Assembly: GCF_000794385.1 (NCBI RefSeq)
Contig: NZ_JTJB01000004.1
Location: 1 to 60,144, forward strand
DNA from: Thermus sp. 2.9
GTDB lineage: Bacteria; Deinococcota; Deinococci; Deinococcales; Thermaceae
Length of the DNA stretch: 60,144 bases
Direction of reading: 5' to 3'
Shown here: piece by piece, positions 42,595 to 54,613 of the stretch
How the letters are laid out: each line of letters starts with the position of its first letter
How positions within the stretch are numbered: position 1 is the stretch's first letter
Notes under the pieces: generated by a model
Database searches by the model: none
Told to the model about the DNA's origin: nothing
The model's input: the letters and a program-made list of their open reading frames with translations, nothing else
Program-made: the position numbers and the translations under genes

Positions 42595-43964
42595 GCCCCG
42601 GCGGAAAGGAGCCTTTCCTTGCCCCCCACCACGGTCTTCAGGTGGACGGGGCGGCCCCAGAGGCGGTGGAGGTTTTCCAGGACCGCCTGGGTCTTCTTCA
42701 GGTCCAGCTCCACCCCTTCGTAGGCGTGGACCAAGAGGAGCTCGCCCCGGTTCTGGTAATTGGCGTCAAGAAGCTCCACGATGGGGTAGCCGGCGTTGGT
42801 GAGGCGGCAGAGGAGGGCCTTTTTGGCCTGGGGGAAGGTTTCCAGGTCCTCCGGGGAAAGGAGGCGCTGGCGCAGGGCGAACTCGGGGGTGAGGAACTCC
42901 TCCAGGAAGCTCAGGTCGGTGTGGAGGGTGCGCACCTGGAAAAGCTTCCTCCGCCCCTCGCCCGTGGGCCTCTCGTATCGGAGCCTTTCCCCGAGGGGAA
43001 GGGCCTCGTACTCCGGGCCGAAGCGCCCCTTGTTATAACGTTCCTCCACCTCTTGCAGGAGGAGGTAGCCCAGGCGGTAGGGGTTGAGCCCGTGGGGGGC
43101 GAGGAGGCCAGCCTGCAACTCGGCGAACTCCACCGCCTCCTCCGGGGTGAGGAGGGGGAGGAGGAGCCGGGTGTGCCAGTACGTGGCCCAGCCCTCGTTG
43201 AGGATCTTGGTGGCCGCTTGGGGCACGTAGTAGAGGCTTTCCTCCCGGATGATCTCCAGGATCCCCTTCTGCCAGGGGGCCAGGGGGGCGTGCCGGGCCA
43301 AGAACCCCAGGATGTCCCGGGTGGGCTTTGGGGGCAGGGGCTTGGGCTTGGCCCCCTCCTCCGCCTCCTTGGGAAACTCGGGGGGTGGGTTGACGAAGGG
43401 GTCCAGGTAGGGGCGGACCCGAAGGCGCTCCGGGGCCTTTTCCTCCTCTTCTTCCTGGGGCCTTTGGATGTAGGGGGCGTGGGGGTCAATGAGGTTCTCC
43501 AAGGAGAGGGCCAGGTCCAAAAACTCCTCCACCGCCTTGGCCCCGTGCCGCTCCATGGCCTTTTCCACGTAGGTGGCGTGGTGGGCCATTTCGCTGAGCA
43601 TGTCCTTGGGGATGGGCTTGAAGGCCAGGTTGTGGTGGAAGAAGTCGGCGTGGCCGTAGACGTGGGCCATGACCAGCTTCTGGGCCAGGGGCGTGTTCCC
43701 CCTTAGAAGGTAGGCCTGCACGGGGTGGGTGTTCACCACCAGCTCATAGATGCGCCCGAGGCCGTAGCGGTAGGTTTCCCGGTGGCGCAGGTACTCGCTT
43801 CCCCAGCGCCAGTGGGGGTAGCGGCGGGGGAAGCCCCCGTAGGCGGCCAGCATGGCCATCTCCTCGGGGGTCACTTCCTCAAAAAGCACAGGGGGGAAGG
43901 AGAGCCCTTCCGCTTCTGCCCTTTCCCTTAGGCGCTCGGCCCACTGGCGAAGCTCCCTATCCAC
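42591..43964 (-). CDS. SpoVR family protein
   Basis: A 457-residue SpoVR/YcgB-like protein: MAMLAAYGGFPRRYPHWRWG, YELVVNTHPVQAYLLRGN, MAHVYGHADFFHHN and WATYWHTRLL are family hallmarks. Function is unresolved. It is almost always encoded with PrkA and a DUF444 VWA protein, as here. GTG start at 43964, one base after the DUF444 stop. Confidence 0.92.
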   Translation of the reverse strand: MDRELRQWAERLRERAEAEGLSFPPVLFEEVTPEEMAMLAAYGGFPRRYPHWRWGSEYLRHRETYRYGLGRIYELVVNTHPVQAYLLRGNTPLAQKLVMAHVYGHADFFHHNLAFKPIPKDMLSEMAHHATYVEKAMERHGAKAVEEFLDLALSLENLIDPHAPYIQRPQEEEEEKAPERLRVRPYLDPFVNPPPEFPKEAEEGAKPKPLPPKPTRDILGFLARHAPLAPWQKGILEIIREESLYYVPQAATKILNEGWATYWHTRLLLPLLTPEEAVEFAELQAGLLAPHGLNPYRLGYLLLQEVEERYNKGRFGPEYEALPLGERLRYERPTGEGRRKLFQVRTLHTDLSFLEEFLTPEFALRQRLLSPEDLETFPQAKKALLCRLTNAGYPIVELLDANYQNRGELLLVHAYEGVELDLKKTQAVLENLHRLWGRPVHLKTVVGGKERLLSAGA

Positions 43965-43965
43965 G

Positions 43966-45023
43966 CTACCCTCCCAAAAGGTGCCTTAAGGCGGTGGGCA
44001 GGTCCTCCCGGCCCCGCACCTCGGCGGTGGCGAGGCCCGCCTGGCCCGCCAAGGCCTCCCGCACCTCCTCCAGGAAACGGCCCTGGCCGTAAGGCCCCTG
44101 CACCTGGGCGTAGCCGTAAAGGGCGAGGGTGGGAAGGAGGCGGCGCAGGGCCTCGAGGGCGATGGGGGTATCCCCTTGCCAGTTCTCCCCGTCGGAGAAG
44201 TGGTAGAGGTAGCGGTTGTAGAAGGCCTCGGGGTAGGCCTTGAGGATCTCCTCGGCCAAAAGGAGGGCGCTGGAAAGCCGGGTGCCCCCGCCTTCTTGGG
44301 CGCGGAAGAACTCCTCCTCAGAGACTTCCCAAGCCTCGGCGTCGTGGAGGAGGTAGCGCCTTTCCAGGCGGGGGAAGTGGCGCTTGATCCAAAGGGTGAT
44401 CCAAAAGGAGAGGGTCTTCACCAGCCGCAGCTCCTCCTCCCGCATGCTCCCGGAAACATCCAAGGCGAAGAGGACCACCGCCTGGGCGTGGGGCTTGGGC
44501 CGCTTCTTGGGGGCCTTGTAGCGGAGGTCCTCCCTTTCGGGAACCAGGCGAGGTTCTTCCGGCCGATACTCCCCGGTGAGGAGGGCCCTCTTCAGGCTTT
44601 CCTTCAGGGTGCGGCGCACGTGGCGAAGCCCCCTTGGGCCCTTCCGGGCGATGGTGGCGTAGCGGAAGGCCTCCTCCGTCACCTCTCCCTCCCCCTTGGG
44701 CAGGAGGCGCGGTAGGCGCAGGGCCTCCCCCATGAGGTCCAAAAACTCCTCCAGCTCCAGCTCGGCCACGGGGATGTGCCCCCCAGGCCCTAAGGCCTCG
44801 TCCCCGGGCCCCCCAAGGCCCAGGCCCTCTCCCAAGGGTTCCCCGTAGACGATCTTGGGAAGTTCCAGCTGGGGCAGGGGGATGGAGACGAGCCGCCCGT
44901 CCACCTGGCCGAAGAGCTCCTCCCGGGTCAGGAACTCCCGGGCTCGCTTCCTCACCTCGCCCCGGACGATCTCCTTGAAGCGCTCCAGGTCGCGGGCGAT
45001 GGGCAAAAAGCCTTCTCCAGGGG

Positions 45024-45027
<4 letters not shown>
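43966..45027 (-). CDS. yeaH: DUF444 (YeaH/YhbH) VWA-domain protein
   Basis: A 353-residue protein. The N-terminal part ([20 protein letters not shown]) has the family opening; the C-terminal half is a von Willebrand A fold with a MIDAS motif [12 protein letters not shown]. It works with PrkA in stress and starvation responses in other bacteria. The ATG overlaps the prkA stop (ATGA). Confidence 0.92.
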
Positions 45028-47036
<2,009 letters not shown>

Positions 47037-47173
47037 GTGCGCCCTCCTTCATAGGGGCTTGGCAGGAGTTGTCATAGCTTACCCCCATTGTAGCACGTCC
47101 CCGTGGGGAAATGTGGCCCCGGTCCTAGGCAAAAAGTCCGGAAACCCCCAAGATGTTAGTTTGGTTCAAAAGG
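47037..47173 (-). promoter_or_regulatory. Spacer upstream of prkA with possible -10 box
   Basis: On the minus strand TACAAT (47087-47092) could be a -10 box giving a ~45-base leader; the matching -35 is unclear. TATGAA, 16 bases after ATGACA and closer to the gene, is an alternative. The rest of the spacer shows nothing else I recognise. Confidence 0.35.
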
Positions 47174-47722
47174 CTAAGCTTCCCGCCAAAGCTCGTAAAA
47201 CCCCCGGGCGTTGTGGAGGAAGTGGGCCAGGATGCCGGGGAGGAGGCTTTCCGTGAGGAGGTAGGCCCACCCGAAAAGAAGCCCGGCCACCCAGGTGTAG
47301 AGGGGGTAGGCGAAGGCCCGTCTGGGGGCGGGGTGGAGGAGGGCGAAGAGGAGGGCCTGGAGGAAGACCCCCACCCCTCCCAGCCAGGAGACCAAAAGGC
47401 CTTGCACGAGGCCCCGGAAGAACACCTCCTCCGCCACCCCGGAAAGGAGGGCCAGGAGGATAAGTGTACCAGGACCCAATCCCGCATTCTTCAGGGCTAA
47501 ACCCAGCTCCCGGTGAAGCTTTTCCACCTCCCGAAAAGAGGTGGGGAAAAGGTGCAGGAAGCATTTTTCTAAGCCCCAAAGAAAGAAGAGAAGGGCCAAG
47601 GCTAACCAAGGGTCCTGTCCAAACCGGGGTACACCTAAGGGGAGGCCTAAAAGGAGCATTCCGGAGGCTCCAAGGAGGAGAAGCCCCGCCTGCAACAGAA
47701 AGAGCACCTGAAGGCTTCGCAC
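47174..47722 (-). CDS. CPBP-family intramembrane metalloprotease
   Basis: A 182-residue membrane protein with about five helices. The CPBP motifs are GVAEEVFFRGLVQGLL (EExxxR), FALLHPA (first His) and ILAHFLHNARG (second His). It begins four bases after the MBL gene, so the two are probably co-transcribed. The substrate is unknown. Base composition is less G+C-rich than its neighbours. Confidence 0.88.
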   Translation of the reverse strand: MRSLQVLFLLQAGLLLLGASGMLLLGLPLGVPRFGQDPWLALALLFFLWGLEKCFLHLFPTSFREVEKLHRELGLALKNAGLGPGTLILLALLSGVAEEVFFRGLVQGLLVSWLGGVGVFLQALLFALLHPAPRRAFAYPLYTWVAGLLFGWAYLLTESLLPGILAHFLHNARGFYELWREA

Positions 47723-47725
47723 GGG

Positions 47726-48481
47726 CTAGCTTTCGTCCAGTAAAGCGTAGACAAAGCGTAGACGGCTCATTATTCCTCCAGAAAGAAGGGCCCAGGCGCT
47801 TTCTCCCCCGAAAAGGCGGTCCCGGATTTCGCTGGGACGCAAACCTTTTCGCTTGAGCAGCAACGCTTGATCGCGAGTCAGTTCTAAAAAATCCACTTTT
47901 GCCTTTAGTGCTTTCACGGGTTCTTCCACCGCTCCCGCGTGAGCGCAGAAGAAGCGGCGCGGCGCGAGTTCTATAACTTTCTTCAAGCTATGGATAAGCG
48001 CCTGCACGTTAAACCCGGGGGAAGCCAAGTTTGCCTTCACCGAAAGAAACAAATCTCCTCCGAAGACCACACCTGTCTCTTCATCGTATACGATTACATG
48101 TTCGGGTGAGTGTCCCGGGGTGGGAACGAGGAAGAAAGAACCCACGCGTTCTGCGGCTTGCGCGGGTACAGGTTTTACCGTTCCCCATACCAGGCGGCGG
48201 TATAGCGGAAGAGGCGGGGGGTTTTGTAAAAGGTACGCCGCCTCCTTTCCTGTGAAAATGGGCAAGGAAAGGCGGGATGCTCCGCCAGCATGGTCTTCGT
48301 GAGTGTGTGTGATGAAAAGAGCTTCAGCACGGCTGGTATAGCGCAAAGTCCGGAGGGGGCCTGCGTCAATTTGAAATCCTTTGTACTGATAAATATGAAC
48401 CCCGAAGTTGATCCACCAGGTTAGGGGCGTGACTAGGAAAAGGGTTTCCACGCCGTGACCTAGGGGTTGCCAGTTCCACAT
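47726..48481 (-). CDS. MBL-fold metallo-hydrolase
   Basis: A 251-residue hydrolase: FITHTHEDHAGG is the HxHxDH metal motif, VPTPGHSPEHVIVY the next ligand, and VFGGDLFLSV the Asp ligand. An extra C-terminal helix pair (ALLLKRKGLRPSEIRDRLFG) is typical of the glyoxalase-II-like subgroup. Codon use is visibly richer in A and T than in surrounding genes, suggesting later acquisition. The -10 box lies six bases before the ATG (leaderless). Confidence 0.88.
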   Translation of the reverse strand: MWNWQPLGHGVETLFLVTPLTWWINFGVHIYQYKGFQIDAGPLRTLRYTSRAEALFITHTHEDHAGGASRLSLPIFTGKEAAYLLQNPPPLPLYRRLVWGTVKPVPAQAAERVGSFFLVPTPGHSPEHVIVYDEETGVVFGGDLFLSVKANLASPGFNVQALIHSLKKVIELAPRRFFCAHAGAVEEPVKALKAKVDFLELTRDQALLLKRKGLRPSEIRDRLFGGESAWALLSGGIMSRLRFVYALLDES

Positions 48482-48487
48482 GTACCT

Positions 48488-48515
48488 AGTATAAACTGTA
48501 AGAACTCTCGGGCAA
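48488..48515 (-). promoter_or_regulatory. Leaderless promoter of MBL-CPBP pair
   Basis: Minus strand: TTGCCC (48510-48515), 16-base spacer, TATACT (48488-48493), with the MBL start codon six bases further on. Confidence 0.55.
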
Positions 48516-48531
48516 GTAAGTGTATCCCAAA

Positions 48532-49215
48532 TTAAATCTCTAAGATTTTTTGGGGGCGGAACCCGAGAGCGTCAGCTGATACCAAATAGAGGGGAATACC
48601 CTGGTACGCCGGAAGAAGCTTGCTGGGGTCGGCCCCGTGGAGGTGGCCGTAGACGATGGCGTCCGGCTTAGCCTCGGCGGCCCGTTCCAAAAGGGGCGTG
48701 GCTTCCCCCCCGGGGCCGAAGGGGGGAAAGTGGAAGGCCACCACCAGGTGGCGGTAGGTTTTCCCCGCTAGGTCGTTGAGGGAAAGCTTGAGCCTTTCCA
48801 CCTCCCGGGCGAAGATCTTCTCGTCCTCGAGGCTTGCGGGCGGGTACTGCCAGCCCCGGGTGCCGGCCACCGCCACCCCTTCCAGGACCAGGGCGTCGTT
48901 TTGCAGGGCGTACATCCCCGGTGGCAAGACGGCGCGAAGGCGGCTGATGGAGGGCCACCAGTAGTCGTGGTTGCCCTTGAGGAGCACCTTCTTACCGGGC
49001 AAAGCGGCAAGGTCTAAGAGGTCGGGAATGGCCTCGCCGAGGCGCATGGCCCAGGAGATGTCCCCGGGGATGAGGACCAGGTCCCCTTCCCCCACCACCT
49101 CCCGCCAGCCCCGGAAAAAGGCCTCGGGATGTCCCTGCCAGGCGGGGCCGAAGACGCTCATGGGCTTGGGGTGAACGCGGGAGAGGTGGGGGTCGGCGAT
49201 GGCATAGACCCGCAT
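48532..49215 (-). CDS. Metallophosphoesterase
   Basis: A 227-residue calcineurin-fold phosphoesterase: YAIADPHLS, LIPGDISWAM, LKGNHDYWWPS, VAFHFPPF and VYGHLHGAD form the full dimetal site. Substrate unknown. Starts 23 bases from divergent recX. Confidence 0.9.
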   Translation of the reverse strand: MRVYAIADPHLSRVHPKPMSVFGPAWQGHPEAFFRGWREVVGEGDLVLIPGDISWAMRLGEAIPDLLDLAALPGKKVLLKGNHDYWWPSISRLRAVLPPGMYALQNDALVLEGVAVAGTRGWQYPPASLEDEKIFAREVERLKLSLNDLAGKTYRHLVVAFHFPPFGPGGEATPLLERAAEAKPDAIVYGHLHGADPSKLLPAYQGIPLYLVSADALGFRPQKILEI

Positions 49216-49238
49216 GGGCCATAGCGTACCCTAAAGGG

Positions 49239-49673
49239 GTGGGGAAGACGGAAGCTTTGGCCTACGCCTTTAGGCTCTTGGCCCGCCGGGGGCTGAGCCG
49301 GGCCCGCCTTCGGGAAAAGCTCCTCGCCCGCTTCCCCGAAGAGGAGGTGGAGGCGGCCTTGGTGCGCCTGGAGGAACTGGGCTACCTGAACGACCGGGCC
49401 TTCGCCGAAACCTTCGTGGCTGCCCGGCGCAAATACGGCCCCGCCAAGCTCCGCCGCCTCCTCTTGGCCCAGGGGGTGGCAGGGGAGGTGGTGGAGGAGG
49501 TGCTGGGGGAGGTGGGGGAAGCGGAGGTTTTGGAGGCGGCCTTAAGGGTGCTCCGCCGCTACCCCCGCCGGCACGACCAGGCCAAGGCGGTGCGCTTCCT
49601 CCAGGGGCGGGGCTTTCCCCTGGGGGTGGCGCTGGAAGCCTACCGGCTTGCCAAAGAGGAAGAAAACGGGTAA
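49239..49673 (+). CDS. recX: RecX regulatory protein
   Basis: A 144-residue three-helix-repeat protein that modulates RecA filaments. YAFRLLARRGLSRARLREKL and LEELGYLNDRAFAETFVAAR are diagnostic. GTG start at 49239. Not next to recA here. Confidence 0.88.
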   Translation: MGKTEALAYAFRLLARRGLSRARLREKLLARFPEEEVEAALVRLEELGYLNDRAFAETFVAARRKYGPAKLRRLLLAQGVAGEVVEEVLGEVGEAEVLEAALRVLRRYPRRHDQAKAVRFLQGRGFPLGVALEAYRLAKEEENG

Positions 49674-49682
49674 AAAGGGCCC

Positions 49683-50119
49683 ATGCTGAGGTCCACGCTG
49701 AGCGCTTCATCCTGGCTCCTCCTGAGAAGGTATACGCTTTAGCCAAAGATCTAGAGGGCCTAAAGCCTTTCCTGAAGGATGTACAGACGCTTCGCCTTCT
49801 GCATCAAGAGGGGAACCGGACGCGTACGGAGTGGGTAGGGGTGGCGATGGGTAAGAAGGTCCGTTGGGTAGAGGAGGAAGAGTGGGATGACGCGCTCCTT
49901 CGCAACCGCTTTTGGTCGCCCGAGGGGGATTTTGACCGCTATGAGGGGACATGGGAGTTCATCCCCGAGGGTGAGGGTACAAAGGTTGTGCTAAACATAA
50001 CCTACGAGCTAACCATACCTATTTTTGGTCCCCTTTTGCGCCGGTTAATCCACAAGTTGATGCAGGAAAACGCTGTGTCTGTTCTCAAGGGCCTGGAGGA
50101 GCGGGTCCAGTCCGCCTAG
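49683..50119 (+). CDS. SRPBCC/polyketide-cyclase-like protein, start codon disrupted
   Basis: The frame reading AEVHAERFILAPPEKVYALA onward gives a complete ~145-residue START/SRPBCC domain (GVAMGKKVRWVEEEEWDD, YEGTWEFIPEGEGTKVVLNI, PIFGPLLRRLIHKLMQ). It has no usable start codon: ATG 49683 is one base out of frame, and one extra G after it (ATGGCTGAGG) would restore MAEVHAERF. Otherwise translation would begin at GTG 49841 and lose the first third. Such proteins bind hydrophobic ligands or assist ubiquinone-type metabolism. Composition is relatively A/T-rich. Confidence 0.65.
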
Positions 50120-50211
50120 TTGCGCAAGCCGCCCGTTTGTTCTACCATGGGCCCTGAAGCCGCCCATGTTTTTGCCGAACGGGGTGGCCTAAGAGCTTTC
50201 AGGAGGTCAAA

Positions 50212-50484
50212 GTGGAAACGTTGCGCGTCTCTTCCAAGTCCCGCCCCAACTCCGTGGCCGGCGCCATCGCGGCGCTTTTGCGCACCAAAGGCGAGGTGGA
50301 GGTGCAGGCCATCGGGCCCCAGGCGGTGAACCAGGCGGTGAAGGCCATCGCCATCGCCCGGGGCTACATCGCTCCCGACAACCTGGACCTGGTGGTCAAG
50401 CCCGCCTTCGTCAAGCTGGACCTGGAGAACGAGGAGCGGACCGCCCTGAAGTTCAGCATCAAGGCGCATCCCCTGGAGTCTTGA
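50212..50484 (+). CDS. spoVS: SpoVS-like protein (Alba fold)
   Basis: Ninety residues, strongly conserved: LRVSSKSRPNSVAGAIAALL, EVQAIGPQAVNQAVKAIAIA and ALKFSIKAHP. The Alba-like fold suggests nucleic acid binding. Thermus does not sporulate, so the role is different from the Bacillus one. GTG start preceded by AGGAGGT; the stop overlaps the rsmB TTG start. Confidence 0.92.
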   Translation: METLRVSSKSRPNSVAGAIAALLRTKGEVEVQAIGPQAVNQAVKAIAIARGYIAPDNLDLVVKPAFVKLDLENEERTALKFSIKAHPLES

Positions 50485-51680
50485 GGGCCGCGAACCCCAG
50501 GGCCCTGGCCCTCGCCCTCCTCCTCGAGGTGGAGCGGGGAGGGAGGGCCCAGCAGCTTTTAGACCGGGCGCTAGACCGGGTGGCTTGGTCGGAGCGGGAC
50601 AAGGCCTACGTGACCCACCTGGTCTACGGCGCCTTGCGCCGGCTTCGGCTTTTGGACCATCTCCTCGCCCCCCACCTGCCCCGCCCTGAAGGTCTGCCCG
50701 CACAGGTGCGCTGGGCCTTGCGGCTTGGGGCCTTGGAGTGGCTCTTGGGCAAGCCGGACCACGCCCGGGTGAGCCCCTGGGTGGAGGCGGTGAAGGGGCG
50801 CTACCCCCGACTGGCTGGGCTCGTGAACGCCGTGCTTCGGCGCCTGGCGCCCCTCGAGGCCCCGGAGTGCGTGCGCCTATCCCTCCCCAACTGGCTCTGC
50901 GAAGCGTGGCGGGGGTTTTTGGGGAGCCTGGCTTTTGCCGAGGGCTTCAACGAGCCCGCGCCCCTTTTCGTCACCGCCGTGCGCCCGGTGGAGGGGCTAA
51001 AGCCCGGGCCCATCCCCGATAGCTACGTTTGGGAAGGCCCCAAGGCCGACTTTCCCGCCCTCGGCCTCCAGCCGCAAAACCCCGCCTCCCTCTATGCCGC
51101 CCAGCTCCTGGAGGCGGGGCCGGGGGAGCGGGTCTTGGACCTCTGCGGTGGGGCGGGGCTAAAGGCCTTCCACCTGGCAAGCCGCGGGGCGGAGGTGGTT
51201 TCCTACGACCTAAACGCCAAGCGGCAGGAGGCGGGGAAGCGCACGGCGCAAAGGCTCGGCCTTCCGGTGGCCTACCGCACCCAAGACCTCACCCTTCCCA
51301 TTCCCGAGCGGGCCAAGAAGGTGCTCCTGGACGCTCCCTGCACCGGCACGGGAACCTTCCGCGCCCACCCCGAGCTTCGCTACCGCCTTCGCCCCGAGGA
51401 TCCAAGCCGCATGGCTGAGCTCCAGTTAAAGCTTTTGGAGACCGCCGCCTCCGCCACGGAGGAGGGAGGGGTGTTGGTCTACGCCGTCTGCTCCCTCACG
51501 GAGGAGGAGGGGGAGGGGGTGGCCCGGGCTTTCCTCGCTCGGCATCCCGAGTTCGTGCCCGAACCCTTTTCTTGCCCCTTCCCGGTGCTTCGGGAGGGCC
51601 TTGGGGTTTACGTGGCCCCGGAAGGAGGCCTGGACGGGTTTTATTACCTGCGCCTGCGGAGGGTAGACTCTAGGGCATGA
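50481..51680 (+). CDS. rsmB: RsmB-type 16S rRNA m5C methyltransferase
   Basis: A 399-residue enzyme: an N-terminal NusB-like helical domain (to ~130; [24 protein letters not shown]) and a Rossmann methyltransferase ([26 protein letters not shown] with one catalytic Cys, [10 protein letters not shown] with the second). TTG start 50481 overlaps spoVS. Stop overlaps proC. Confidence 0.9.
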   Translation: MRAANPRALALALLLEVERGGRAQQLLDRALDRVAWSERDKAYVTHLVYGALRRLRLLDHLLAPHLPRPEGLPAQVRWALRLGALEWLLGKPDHARVSPWVEAVKGRYPRLAGLVNAVLRRLAPLEAPECVRLSLPNWLCEAWRGFLGSLAFAEGFNEPAPLFVTAVRPVEGLKPGPIPDSYVWEGPKADFPALGLQPQNPASLYAAQLLEAGPGERVLDLCGGAGLKAFHLASRGAEVVSYDLNAKRQEAGKRTAQRLGLPVAYRTQDLTLPIPERAKKVLLDAPCTGTGTFRAHPELRYRLRPEDPSRMAELQLKLLETAASATEEGGVLVYAVCSLTEEEGEGVARAFLARHPEFVPEPFSCPFPVLREGLGVYVAPEGGLDGFYYLRLRRVDSRA

Positions 51681-52462
51681 GGCTTGCCTTTTTGGGCCTG
51701 GGCAAGATGGGCCGGAGCATCCTGAAAGGGGCCCTGGAGCGGGGCTTCCTCCGCCCCGAGGAGGTGGGGGTGGTGGGCCGCACGCCCGAGCGCACCCGGG
51801 AGTTGGCGGAGGCCTTCGGTATAAGGCCCTTGCAGGTCAAGGACCTGGCCCGGGCGGAGCGGGTGCTTTTGGCGGTGCAACCCCGGGACTTCCCCCACCT
51901 GGCCCCGGAGATCGCCTTTCCCCAGGTGGGCTACATCTCCATCATGGCCGGGGTGTCCACCGCGGTCCTTGCCCGCAGGCTGGACACGCGGCGGGTGGTG
52001 CGGACCATGCCCAACCTGGCGGCGGTGATCGGGGAAAGCTCCACCGCCCTCACCGCGCTGCGCGAGGCCAAGGAGGCGGGGGATTTGGACTTCGCCCGGG
52101 CCCTTTTCGCCACGGTGGGGGACGTGTACGAGATCCCCGAGCACCTCTTTGACCCCTTCACCGCCATGTCCGCCTCCGCCCCCGCCTATTTGGCGGTGGT
52201 GGCGGAGGCCTTGGCGGACGCCGGGGTGAAGATGGGCATGCCGAGGGCCCTGGCCCTCCGCCTGGCGGCGGAGGCCTTGGCGGCCACGGGGGAGCTCCTC
52301 AAGACCCGCCACCCCGCCCAGCTCAAGGACGAGGTGGCGAGCCCCGGGGGCACCACCATCCACGGCCTCCACGCCCTCGAGGCCCGCGCCCTCCGCGCCG
52401 CCTTCTTTGAGGCGGTGGAGGCCGCCACCCGGCGGGGGCACGAACTGGGGGAGGCGGAGTAG
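51677..52462 (+). CDS. proC: ProC pyrroline-5-carboxylate reductase
   Basis: A 261-residue last enzyme of proline synthesis. [20 protein letters not shown] is the NAD(P) motif, [18 protein letters not shown] is typical, and [20 protein letters not shown] is the C-terminal signature. ATG overlaps the rsmB stop. Confidence 0.95.
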   Translation: MRLAFLGLGKMGRSILKGALERGFLRPEEVGVVGRTPERTRELAEAFGIRPLQVKDLARAERVLLAVQPRDFPHLAPEIAFPQVGYISIMAGVSTAVLARRLDTRRVVRTMPNLAAVIGESSTALTALREAKEAGDLDFARALFATVGDVYEIPEHLFDPFTAMSASAPAYLAVVAEALADAGVKMGMPRALALRLAAEALAATGELLKTRHPAQLKDEVASPGGTTIHGLHALEARALRAAFFEAVEAATRRGHELGEAE

Positions 52463-52990
52463 GTGCGCCTTTTGGCTCTTTTACCCCTTTTCCTTTTGGC
52501 TTGGGCCCAACCCTTCCCCCCAGGGGGAGGCCGCTACGCCTACTCCGACGGCACGCTCCAGGAACTCCTCCTATACCCGGAGGGCTTCCGCCTGCGCTAC
52601 CTGAAGGAGGGGCGGGTTTTCCGGGAAGACCGGCTCCGCTTCACCCCCGATGGGGTCCACCTCCTGGGCGTGGGCTTCCCCGAGGGGTACTTCCCCTTTG
52701 ACCCGCCCCTCCTCCTCTACCCGGCCCAGCTCTTTCCCGGGGCGGCCTGGGGGGGAAGCGCCCGCTTCCGGGGGCAGAGGGTGGCCCTTTCCGCCCGGGT
52801 GGAGGGCGTGGAGGGGGTGAAGGTGAAGGCGGGGGCCTTCAACGCCTACCGGGTGCGGGTGGCCTACACCACGGAGAAGGGAGGAACCGACCTCAAGGAG
52901 CTCTACCTGGTTCCGGGCCTGGGGGTGGTGGCCTACCGGGCGGGGGAGGCTTGGGTGGAGCTCCTCCGCTTCACCCCAGGTGCGCCTTGA
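52463..52990 (+). CDS. Secreted protein of unknown function (DUF3108-like)
   Basis: A 175-residue protein beginning with GTG directly after the proC stop. It has a signal peptide (LLALLPLFLLAWAQ) and then alternating strands (GRYAYSDGTLQELLLY, FPGAAWGGSARFRGQRVALS, VKAGAFNAYRVRVAYTT, KELYLVPGLGVV). This beta-rich pattern resembles DUF3108-like envelope proteins. No catalytic motif is seen. Converges with the glycosyltransferase gene, overlapping by 20 bases. Confidence 0.65.
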   Translation: MRLLALLPLFLLAWAQPFPPGGGRYAYSDGTLQELLLYPEGFRLRYLKEGRVFREDRLRFTPDGVHLLGVGFPEGYFPFDPPLLLYPAQLFPGAAWGGSARFRGQRVALSARVEGVEGVKVKAGAFNAYRVRVAYTTEKGGTDLKELYLVPGLGVVAYRAGEAWVELLRFTPGAP

Positions 52991-53603
52991 AGGAGTAGCG
53001 GAGGATCTCCCAATACATCCGCATCCGGTGGAGAAGCCCGGGGAGAAGGCCCCGCTTTTCCTCCTTCATCACCTGGCTCACCCCGGGAAGGGGCAGGTAG
53101 CGCACCCGCCAGCCCTGGGCCTTGGCGTAGCGGGTGAGGAGGAGCTCCAGGTCGTAGCGGGCTTTTTCCAGGCCCGGCACCCCCCGTAGCGCCCCCGTGG
53201 CCAGGGCCCTCTGCCCGGAGAGGAAGGGGGTGAGGCGCATGGCCAAATCCGTGGAAAGCCGCCCCCCCTGGAAGACGCCCACGGTCATCTCCGCCTCGCC
53301 GGCGCGCACGGGGTCCAGGAGGGCCTGGAGGTGTTCGGGCTTGAGCCCAAGGAGGTCGGCGTCCAGGAGGATCACGTAAGGGGTGGCCACCCGCCCGAGC
53401 CCGGTGGCGATGGCCCCGCCCTTGCCCCGGTTCTCCCTTAGGCGCACCACCTCCGCCCCCGCCCTTTGGGCCTCTTCCGCCGTGGCGTCTACTGAGCCAT
53501 CGTCCGCCACCACCACGGGGAAGCCCGCCTCCTTGGCCACCCGCACCACCTGGGCGATGGTGGCGGCCTCGTTGTAGGCGGGGATGAGGACCGTGGCCTC
53601 CAT
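52971..53603 (-). CDS. Family 2 glycosyltransferase
   Basis: A 210-residue GT-A enzyme: VLIPAYNEAATIAQVVRVAK, VVADDGSVDATAEEAQRAGA, NRGKGGAIATGL and VILLDADLLGL (DXD). No membrane domain is seen, though the C-terminal amphipathic stretch may touch the membrane. Sugar donor unknown. Its ATG shares one base with the rseP stop. Confidence 0.88.
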   Translation of the reverse strand: MEATVLIPAYNEAATIAQVVRVAKEAGFPVVVADDGSVDATAEEAQRAGAEVVRLRENRGKGGAIATGLGRVATPYVILLDADLLGLKPEHLQALLDPVRAGEAEMTVGVFQGGRLSTDLAMRLTPFLSGQRALATGALRGVPGLEKARYDLELLLTRYAKAQGWRVRYLPLPGVSQVMKEEKRGLLPGLLHRMRMYWEILRYSFKAHLG

Positions 53604-54613
53604 CAGCCCCCCAAAAGCCGCCTCAGGTCCTGGAGGGTGACGAGGAGGACCAGGAGGATGAGAAACAGGAAGCCCAGGTAGTGGACCACCGCCTCCTGCT
53701 CGGGGCGGATGCGGAGGAAGCGGCCGAGGAAGAGGAGGAGGATACGGCCCCCGTCCAGGGCGGGGATGGGCAGGAGGTTAAAAAGGGCCAGGGAGAGGTT
53801 GATGGCCGCCGCGAGCTCCACCAGGCGCAAAAGCCCCTCCTGCGCCGCTCTGCCCGTTTCCGCCACGATGCCCACCGGCCCCATGACCCCGCTATCCGGG
53901 TTGCCGGAGAGGACCCCAAGGAGCCCCCCCACCAGGGCCCGCACCATCTCCGGGCCGAAGGCCAGGGTGCGGCCCGCCGCCAAGGCGAGCCCTTCCCCAA
54001 AGCCCACCTTGCGGTAGACCACCTCCGGCTGGTAAACCACCCCAAGCCGCTCCATCCCCGCTTCCCAGGTGAGGGTGAGCTGGACCACTTCCCCCCGGCG
54101 CAGGAGGGAGAGGGTGTGGGTGCCGGGGGTCTTGACCCGCTCCAGGTCCTGGGGCCTTTGGAAGGGGGTGCCGTCCACGGCGAAGAGGACGTCCCCGGGC
54201 TTTAGCCCCACGCCTTCCGCCACGCTTCCCGGCACCACCTCCAAGACCACCGCCCGCCCCGTGGCCTCGGGCACCCCTTGGGCGCTGAAGAGGTAGCCCA
54301 AAAGCCCCCAGGCCAGGAGGACGTTCATCCCCACCCCGGCCACCAGGACGAAGAGCTTGCCCAAAAAGGGGAGGGCGTCGTACCCCCGGCCCCGCTCCTC
54401 GGGGAGGAGCCCCTCAATGTCGGCGTAGCCGCCCAAGGGGATGGCGGAAAGCCGCCACTCGGTGCCGAAGGCCTCCCGCCGCAGGAGGACGGGGCCGAAG
54501 CCCACGCTGAAGGCCTTGACCCGCACCCCCTGGAGGCGGGCGGCCAGGTAGTGCCCGAGCTCGTGGACGAAGACGCTCACGCCGATGATGAGGAGGAACC
54601 AAAGAAGGCTCAT
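53603..54613 (-). CDS. rseP: RseP site-2 membrane protease
   Basis: A 336-residue zinc protease: [18 protein letters not shown] (HExxH) in the first helix, a PDZ domain in the middle ([18 protein letters not shown]), and [19 protein letters not shown] with the third zinc ligand Asp. It cleaves membrane regulators. ATG 54613 overlaps the dxr stop. Confidence 0.94.
   Translation of the reverse strand: MSLLWFLLIIGVSVFVHELGHYLAARLQGVRVKAFSVGFGPVLLRREAFGTEWRLSAIPLGGYADIEGLLPEERGRGYDALPFLGKLFVLVAGVGMNVLLAWGLLGYLFSAQGVPEATGRAVVLEVVPGSVAEGVGLKPGDVLFAVDGTPFQRPQDLERVKTPGTHTLSLLRRGEVVQLTLTWEAGMERLGVVYQPEVVYRKVGFGEGLALAAGRTLAFGPEMVRALVGGLLGVLSGNPDSGVMGPVGIVAETGRAAQEGLLRLVELAAAINLSLALFNLLPIPALDGGRILLLFLGRFLRIRPEQEAVVHYLGFLFLILLVLLVTLQDLRRLLGG

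Noticed and set aside
50120-50211. Small gene between the SRPBCC gene and spoVS
   Set aside because: The ATGs here open only very short frames without a ribosome site. The spacer more likely holds the spoVS promoter, though no clear hexamers are visible.
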